A DNA stretch of 20,000 nucleotides. It comes from Symbiodinium natans. Taxonomy: Eukaryota; Sar; Dinophyceae; Suessiales; Symbiodiniaceae. Positions within the stretch are counted from its first letter, which is position 1. Every line of letters begins with the position of its first letter. Shown in pieces: positions 15,520 to 20,000 of this stretch. Made by a program: the position numbers and the translations under genes. The notes below the pieces were generated by a model. It was not told where the DNA came from and did no database searches. It saw only the letters and a list, made by a program, of their open reading frames with translations. The stretch spans positions 1 through 20,000 of the forward strand of contig CAJNDS010002817.1 in assembly GCA_905221605.1 (NCBI GenBank), given 5' to 3'.

Positions 15520-15534
15520 CCCCCCCCCCCCCCC
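15520..15534 (+). repeat. Poly-C run of 15
   Basis: Fifteen consecutive C at the border between the degenerate C-type tract and the next unique island. The exact length may be a sequencing or assembly approximation. Confidence 0.9.
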
Positions 15535-15538
15535 AAAC

Positions 15539-15925
<387 letters not shown>

Positions 15926-15944
15926 ACCCCAAGATCCTTCAACA

Positions 15945-16049
15945 AAAGGGTTTCGGGTTTAGGGTTTCGGGTTTCGGGTTTAGGGTTTGTGGTTTGGGGT
16001 TTAGGGCTTACGGTTTAGGGCTAGAGTTTAGGGTTTAGGGCTTAGAGTG
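15945..16049 (+). repeat. G-type array with TTTCGGG variants
   Basis: TTTCGGG, TTTAGGG and TTTGGGG units, imperfect, ending in cttagag before the next island. Confidence 0.88.
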
Positions 16050-16448
16050 GCACGGTTTGAAATCCCAGGCGCAGCTTCAACCCAGAGATGGCGACCCACT
16101 CATCACCGCGGCATAGGAGCCAGTCCACCAGGCCTTGTGTTCTGTAGGCTACTAAGGGTTTAGGGTGTAGGGTTTAGGGTTTAGGTTTTTAGGGTTTCGG
16201 GTTTAGGGTTTCGGGTTTAGGGTTTAGGGCTTCTCGCCGCGCCGCGGCAGTCGATGTCATGCGGAGATGGCGCCCCAACACAGGTTAGGGGGGGCCTCCA
16301 CGGCGCCGCACAGAAGGCCAAAACGGTAGTCGCTGGGCTTGGCAGTTTTTCCTACTACTTGAGAATCGGAGAAGGGAGGCGGGGGTGCCCCAGGCGGGGT
16401 ATTGCACCGGCACAGGAGGTACAGCTCACGCTCAACACAACTCTTTAG
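16050..16448 (+). CDS. Candidate two-exon segment with a 93-bp telomere-repeat intron
   Basis: Exon 1 (16050-16157) is open throughout, reads ARFEIPGAASTQRWRPTHHR and ends at a codon boundary before GTTTAG. Exon 2 (16251-16448), after gccgcggcag, continues in phase. It contains an ATG at 16254 and reads GGLHGAAQKAKTVVAGLGSF, ending LTLNTTL before a TAG at 16446-16448. The intron (16158-16250) is about 90% TTTAGGG, TTTCGGG and TGTAGGG units plus a GC-rich 3' end. Exon 2 could equally be a complete 64-codon ORF from the ATG. GC3 is high in both. No product is recognised. Confidence 0.4.
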
Positions 16449-16479
16449 GCTTGCACAGTAAGTCCAAGCGATGGTGTTA

Positions 16480-16865
16480 ATGGGTTTAGGGTTAGGGTTT
16501 AGGGTTTAGGGTTTAGGGTCTAGGGTCTAGGGTTTAGGGTTTATAGGGTTTTGGGTGCAGAATTTAGGGTTTAGGGTTTAGGGTCTAATTAGGGTTTACG
16601 GTTTTAGGGTTTTAGGGCTTTAGGGTTTTAGGGTTTTAGGGTTTTAGGGTTTTAGGGTTTGAGGGTTTTAGGGTTTGAGGGTTTTAGGGTTTTAGGGTTT
16701 TAGGGTTTTAGGGTTTTAGGGTTTTAGGGTTTTAGGGGTTTAGGGTTTTAGGGTTTTAGGGTTTTAGGGTTTTAGGGTTTTAGGGTGTTAGGGTTTTAGG
16801 GTTTTAGGGTTTTAGGGTTTTAGGGTTTTAGGGTTTAGGGTTTTAGGGTTTTACGGTTTAGGGTT
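16480..16865 (+). repeat. G-type array dominated by the TTTTAGGG 8-mer
   Basis: 16482-16600 is TTTAGGG/TCTAGGG with small interruptions. From about 16604 to 16855 roughly 30 units are the 8-mer TTTTAGGG, with isolated variants (TTTGAGGG twice, TGTTAGGG once, TTTAGGG). The switch from 7-mer to 8-mer is abrupt. Confidence 0.96.
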
Positions 16866-16895
16866 CAATACGGGCATTGCACAATAAGGTTGAAG

Positions 16896-17155
16896 GGGTC
16901 TGATGGCCCTTAAAGCGCTTCAGCAACGGTTCGGGCGGCTGACTCGGATAGGTTCGGGCTTTGTGCCGCTCAGCGTGTGATTGTTTGGGCTGCAGTGTTT
17001 CTAAAGCCATTCATGAGGTTTGCGAGCGTCTCAAGGTTTTAAGCTTTCTCTATTGGGTGACACATCCTCCAGCGACACCTGTGAATGTGCTTCGCTTGGG
17101 TGGGGAGGGAGTGGTGACGTCCATTGCTGGAGACATGACAACCGCGATGCCCTAA
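16896..17155 (+). CDS. Candidate coding segment, two overlapping frames
   Basis: At 16896-16979 one frame is open to a TGA (ALKALQQRFGRLTRIGSGFV). A second is open from 16952 to a TAA at 17153-17155 and reads SKAIHEVCERLKVLSFLYW, then LRLGGEGVVTSIAGDM. The latter looks like folded protein with an amphipathic helix. There is no ATG near its start, so it would need an upstream exon. It overlaps the third-frame ORF 17020-17346, and at most one frame of the overlap is likely real. No product is recognised. Confidence 0.28.
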
Positions 17156-17346
17156 CCCCCTTTAAACCTTGGAAAAAAGCCCCCAAATTGCAAAAGCCTG
17201 GCATTTCGCTACCTAAAGACACAAAGCCTCGAAACCCTCCGAGGGTAGCTTCATGGGCCCTGAATATGGTCCCTGACCTCCTTTCAAAGGGTTCTGATGC
17301 ATGTGCCCTTGCTGCAATTTGTCTAGGGTATAGAAGGGAGATCTGA
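17020..17346 (+). CDS. Unassigned 108-codon open frame
   Basis: This frame is open from a non-ATG codon to a TGA at 17344-17346. The first part overlaps a more protein-like frame (see 16896-17155). After about 17160 it is the only long frame left: a Lys/Pro-rich linker (KPWKKAPKLQKPG), then WALNMVPDLLSKGSDACALA. It could be a second exon of the same unit. No homology is recognised. The opposite-strand ORF at 17031-17222 is treated as a shadow. Confidence 0.25.
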   Translation: MRASQGFKLSLLGDTSSSDTCECASLGWGGSGDVHCWRHDNRDALTPFKPWKKAPKLQKPGISLPKDTKPRNPPRVASWALNMVPDLLSKGSDACALAAICLGYRREI

Positions 17347-17392
17347 GGGGTTCTCTTGTCTGGCCTATACTAAGGACTAAGGGGCCATGGAC

Positions 17393-17480
17393 CTAGCCCT
17401 AAGCCCTAAACCCTAAACCCTAAACCCTAAACCCTGAACCCTAAACCCTAAACCCTAAACCCTAGACCCTAGACCCTAAC
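17393..17480 (-). repeat. C-type CCCTAAA array
   Basis: About twelve CCCTAAA units with three variant units (CCCTGAA once and CCCTAGA twice). It follows the unique tail of the 17020-17346 region. Confidence 0.94.
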
Positions 17481-17539
17481 CCTCAAGGGCCCACACTAAG
17501 AAACCATGTCACGAAACCCAAAAACCTGTTCATAAAATG

Positions 17540-17979
17540 AGGTTTGGGGTGTAGGGCTCAGGGCTTAGGGCTTAGGGTTTAGGGTTTAGGGTTTAGGGTT
17601 TAGGGTTTAGGGTGTAGGGTGTAAGGTGTAGGGTGTAGGGTGTAGGGTGTAGGGTGTAGGGTGTAGGGTGTAGGGTGTAGAGTGTAGGGTGTAGGGTGTA
17701 GGGTGTAGGGGGTATAGGGTTTAGTGTTTGGGGTTTTAGGGTTTGGGGTTCAGGGGTATGGGGTTTTAGAGCTTTGGGTTCAGGGTTTTGGGCCTTCAGG
17801 GCTATGTAAGACACGAAGCATAGACCCCAAAGCCTAACCCTAAGCTCAACCCCGAGAGGCCTCAAACCTCTTTCAAAACGACCCTGAAAACCCTACGACC
17901 TCATCCCCCAAATCTCTCCACCCCTTTACAAGCCTTGAAAACCCCAAACCCAAAACCCCAAACCCTAAACCCCGAACCC
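17540..17979. repeat. G-type with homogenised TGTAGGG, then C-type degenerate
   Basis: 17575-17610 is TTTAGGG. 17611-17710 is about 13 units of TGTAGGG (one AGTGTAG slip). 17711-17790 is degenerate with TTTGGGG and TTTTAGG. 17820-17979 is loose C-type with a patch of non-repeat sequence. The minus-strand PYTLHPT-type ORF here is a repeat translation. Confidence 0.92.
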
Positions 17980-18087
17980 CTTTCCGGCCAGCGTGCGCAT
18001 ACCGCAGCTTTTCGTCCCCAGCAGAGCCTGCGTCTGGTCGACGACCCTTGGAAGAGTGTTGAAGAGGACTTGGGGCTTAGGGTTTAG
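17980..18087 (+). CDS. Candidate exon-like segment
   Basis: A + frame is open across the island and stops inside the following G-type array. After a pyrimidine-rich acceptor (gcttttcgtccccag, ending 18021) it reads QSLRLVDDPWKSVEEDLGL. The upstream part (SGQRAHTAAFRPQ) is open in the same frame. GC3 is high and the acidic, Trp-containing peptide looks genuine. A donor could be any GTTTAG of the array. No product is recognised. Confidence 0.35.
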   Translation, partial: LSGQRAHTAAFRPQQSLRLVDDPWKSVEEDLGLRV

Positions 18088-18295
18088 AGTTTAGGGTTTA
18101 GGGTTCAGGGTTTAGGGTTTAGGGTTTAGGGCTGAGGGTTGGGGCTTTGGGGCTTTGGAGCTTTGGGGTTTTGGGGTTTTGGGGTTTTGGGGTTTTTTGG
18201 TTTTGGGGTTTTGGGGCTTTGGGGTTTTGGGGCTTTGGGGCTTTGGGGCTTTGGGGCTTTGTGGCTTTGGGGGCTTTGGGGCTTTGAGGTCTTTA
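18088..18295 (+). repeat. G-type array followed by GGGGTTTT/GGGGCTTT 8-mers
   Basis: TTTAGGG units to about 18130, then from 18140 to 18290 an 8-bp period: GGGGTTTT (one expanded to GGTTTTTTGG), then mainly GGGGCTTT. The resulting FGxLG-type + strand ORF is a repeat translation. Confidence 0.95.
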
Positions 18296-18485
18296 AGGCT
18301 TCATCGGGCTTAGGGTTTGAATGGGCTTTAATAAGGTGTTTTTTGACAGGGCTTACTGGGGTTGACTAGGCTTAATCGGTTGAATAGTTCGAATAGGTTT
18401 AATAGCGTTGACAATGGACTTGGGCTTAGGGTTGGGGGTTTAAGGCTTCAGCGGGCTTAGGGTTTAATCGGGCTTCATCGGGCTT
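18296..18485 (+). repeat. Degenerate 9-10-bp repeats (GGCTTAATCG/GGTTTAATAG-like)
   Basis: Loose repeats of the type GGCTTCATCG, GGTTTAATAG, GGTTGAATAG and GGCTTAATCG occur throughout, mixed with TTAGGG scraps. A pyrimidine tract ending in ttttgacag lies near 18350. I see no gene here. Confidence 0.65.
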
Positions 18486-18620
18486 GATCTCAGACCCGAG
18501 GGTCTTGAGGAGGAAGTCGTTGATCCTCTCAAAATCCGCCGCGAATTGGTCGAGCTCTGCTAACGGGACCACCTTTCTGGGAAGTGTCTGAGTGGGTTGC
18601 GGAGCTCGCAGGTTTAGGGT
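18486..18620 (-). CDS. Candidate exon-like segment on minus strand
   Basis: The minus strand is open from a TAA at 18621-18623 through 18486 and beyond. The unique part (42 codons) reads APQPTQTLPRKVVPLAEL, then DQFAADFERINDFLLKTLG, a strongly helical, acidic/hydrophobic pattern. About two thirds of third positions are G/C, with runs of GAC, TTC and CTC. It is flanked by degenerate repeats downstream and a G-type (+) array upstream. It is too short to appear as an ORF from a start codon. No family is recognised. Confidence 0.35.
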
Positions 18621-18725
18621 TTACGGTTTCGGGTTTAGGGTTTAGGGTTTCGGTTTAGGGTTTAGGGTTTAGGGTGTAGGGTTTAGGGTTTAGGGTGTAG
18701 GGTTTAGGGTTTAGGGTGTGTTAGG
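18612..18725 (+). repeat. Last G-type array of the window
   Basis: TTTAGGG with TTTCGGG and TGTAGGG variants. It ends at gtgttagggg (about 18716-18726). No further telomere-like array occurs to 20000, only isolated AAACCCTAA fragments. Confidence 0.95.
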
Positions 18726-18839
18726 GGAGGGTGCGCGCTCGGCCCATTTGCAAAACCCAGCTTTCAAGCACCTTTGCCAGGCGGGTCCCAAGCCTCAGCA
18801 GGCCTGGGAGGCCTCAGAGGGTTTTGAAACAGGGTCGCT

Positions 18840-19400
18840 TGGGCCCTAAAAAAGGGGCACCCCAGAAAAATGCGATTTCTTTAGTATTGATATCGATGAT
18901 TTTGGGCAACCCTATTTTACCCAGAAGGGCCAGGAAAGCCCAATGTAAGAGGCCCCAAAACCCACCAAAAGGCTTCAAAAGGCCCCCCTAAAGGGAACCG
19001 AATTTGTCTTGACCCGCAATGAAAGATGCGGTTTTGAAATACTGAGCCATCAAAAGGCTTCAAAAGGCCACCTAAAAAAAAGGGGGACACCAGGATTTGC
19101 CCGGACCCGCAATGAAAAATGCTATTTTTGAATACTGAAGTCGATGGTTTTGTGCACCCCTCCATCTGACCTAAAATGGCAGGAAAGCCGCAAGAAACCC
19201 CTCAGAAGTCCCAAGAGCAAGCAAAAGGTTTCAAAAGGTTTCAAAAGGTTTCAAAAGGCCCCCTGAAAAAGGGGGACCCCAGGATTTGCCTGAACCCGCA
19301 ATGAAAAATGCGATTTTTTAGTACTGAAATCGATGGTTTTGGGCACCCTCAATTTCACCTCAATTTTACTTCAAAAGGGCCAGGAAAGCTCCAGGAAGTT
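18840..19400 (+). repeat. Tandem family A: about four diverged copies
   Basis: Copies begin near 18848, 18991, 19079 and 19269. Each has a G4-5/ACC motif, then (A/T)TTGCC..GACCCGCAATGAAAAATGCGATTTT, then TACTGAAATCGATGGTTTTGGGCACCC in pieces, then GGCCAGGAAAGC. Spacing varies (about 139, 89 and 189 bp) because copy 2 is internally deleted and copies 3-4 carry extra 10-mers (TTTCAAAAGG, three in a row at 19229-19258). No convincing coding frame is present. The short ORFs of the region run across unit borders. Confidence 0.75.
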
Positions 19401-19410
19401 CCCAAATAAG

Positions 19411-19762
19411 CAAGAGCCTCTACGGGCCCTGACGTGCCGAAGGCCCGAAAAGGGCCGAGGCTACCCCGAGCCCCAGCTTAAACCCTAACACCGTAAGGCA
19501 GCCCCAACAAGGGCCTGCGAAGGCCTTCAAGTAAAGAAGGGCCTCTACGGGCCCTAACGTGCCGACGAAGGCCCGAAAGGGCCTGAGGCTACCCCGAACC
19601 CCAGCTGAAACCCTAGCCCTGCAACTTCAAAAGTTGACATACTCATTGGCGAAAGAAATAAAATAGGTTTCACTGACCTTCAAATGAATAAAAGGCCGCT
19701 ACGGGCCCTGACACGCCGAGGGCCGAGGCTACCCCCGACTCCAGCTTAAACCCCAACACCGC
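19411..19762 (+). repeat. Tandem family B: three copies with GAAA-loop hairpins
   Basis: Copies lie at 19411-19492, 19536-19618 and 19690-19762. They share GCCTCTACGGGCCCT(G/A)ACGTGCCGA, then a palindrome, then GAGGCTACCCCGA.CCCCAGCT.AAACCC. In copy 2, AGGCCC and GGGCCT (19569-19584) pair perfectly around a GAAA loop. In copy 1, GGCCC/GGGCC (19442-19456) pair around GAAAA. In copy 3 the stem is deleted. The intervening spacers are unrelated in sequence. Confidence 0.8.
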
Positions 19763-20000
19763 AACTTTAACAAAACAAGCATCGGTGCACAGGAAACATA
19801 TCAAAAAACCCTAAACCATAATAGAGTATAGTTTGGGTGGCCGGGGGACGGGCAACGCGAGCGCGCGGCCCGGGGCGTTTCACACCCGAGCGCGCGCCCT
19901 CCCCTGACACGCCCTGAACCCTCAGGGGGGCCTAGGCGGGGTCCAGGGCCAAAGCAGGGAAACAACGGGCCAAACAGCTTTTTGAGCCTGGGGCCGGAGG
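19763..20000. other. GC-rich unique tail, no gene seen
   Basis: A CG-dense stretch (about 19845-19905, with GAGCGCGCGGCCCGGGGCG and GAGCGCGCGCCC) is followed by ordinary GC-rich sequence. It shows no open frame I would defend and no repeat match elsewhere in the window. Confidence 0.6.

Noticed and set aside
17593-17865. Minus-strand PYTLHPT repeat ORF
   Set aside because: Encoded by the TGTAGGG array read backwards.
18140-18230. TTTTGGGG array as evidence of a hypotrich ciliate
   Set aside because: The 8-mer is a local variant beside TTTAGGG arrays. Everything else argues against a ciliate macronucleus.
18139-18369. + strand FGxLG-rich 76-codon ORF
   Set aside because: Encoded by GGGGTTTT/GGGGCTTT 8-mers. 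The non-repeat end is short and degenerate.
18917-19165. Minus-strand 82-codon ORF in tandem family A
   Set aside because: It crosses repeat-unit borders and does not recur in frame in the other copies.

Overview
This is eukaryotic nuclear DNA, most likely from a dinoflagellate (Symbiodiniaceae-like). I infer this from four things: pervasive Arabidopsis-type TTTAGGG/CCCTAAA repeats scattered internally, almost no long ORFs, a decayed Ty1/copia reverse transcriptase fragment with GC-rich codons, and short GC3-rich open segments bounded by GT/GC...AG splice-like sites. Plants and green algae also use TTTAGGG telomeres, so the assignment is an inference.

Layout. From 1 to about 18,725 the window is a patchwork. 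Telomere-like arrays switch strand (TTTAGGG, 'G-type', or CCCTAAA, 'C-type', on the + strand) dozens of times. They alternate with non-repetitive islands of about 50-700 bp. Many arrays are local variants that have been homogenised: TTTGGGG, TTGAGGG, TTTTAGGG, TGTAGGG, GGGGTTTT/GGGGCTTT, 9-mers such as TTTATAGGG, and dimeric or trimeric higher-order units. Mobile-element remains are a frameshifted copia RT fragment (1801-2265, minus), a 235-codon minus-strand ORF at 10003-10710 with a Cys-rich companion at 10815-11051, two near-identical 155-bp MITEs in inverted orientation (13414-13568, 14275-14429), and a separate 136-bp MITE-like palindrome (11394-11529). An AT-rich island with a long (AAT)n tract lies at 15639-15925. 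After 18,725 the telomere-like arrays stop and two other tandem families follow, one of them carrying GAAA-loop hairpins.

Main idea from reading the islands: many carry open, GC3-rich frames, mostly on the + strand, with plausible splice sites at the boundary with the telomere-like DNA. In several cases neighbouring islands join in phase, for example 5944-6057 / 6427-6494 / 6600-6673 and 16050-16157 / 16251-16448. So the arrays may be introns, or may have inserted into exons. A TTTAGGG array in sense orientation supplies its own GT (ggGTtt) and AG (ttAGgg). Short open frames are common by chance in GC-rich DNA, several islands are open in more than one frame, and no product is recognisable. 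The exon calls are therefore hypotheses that transcript data could settle.
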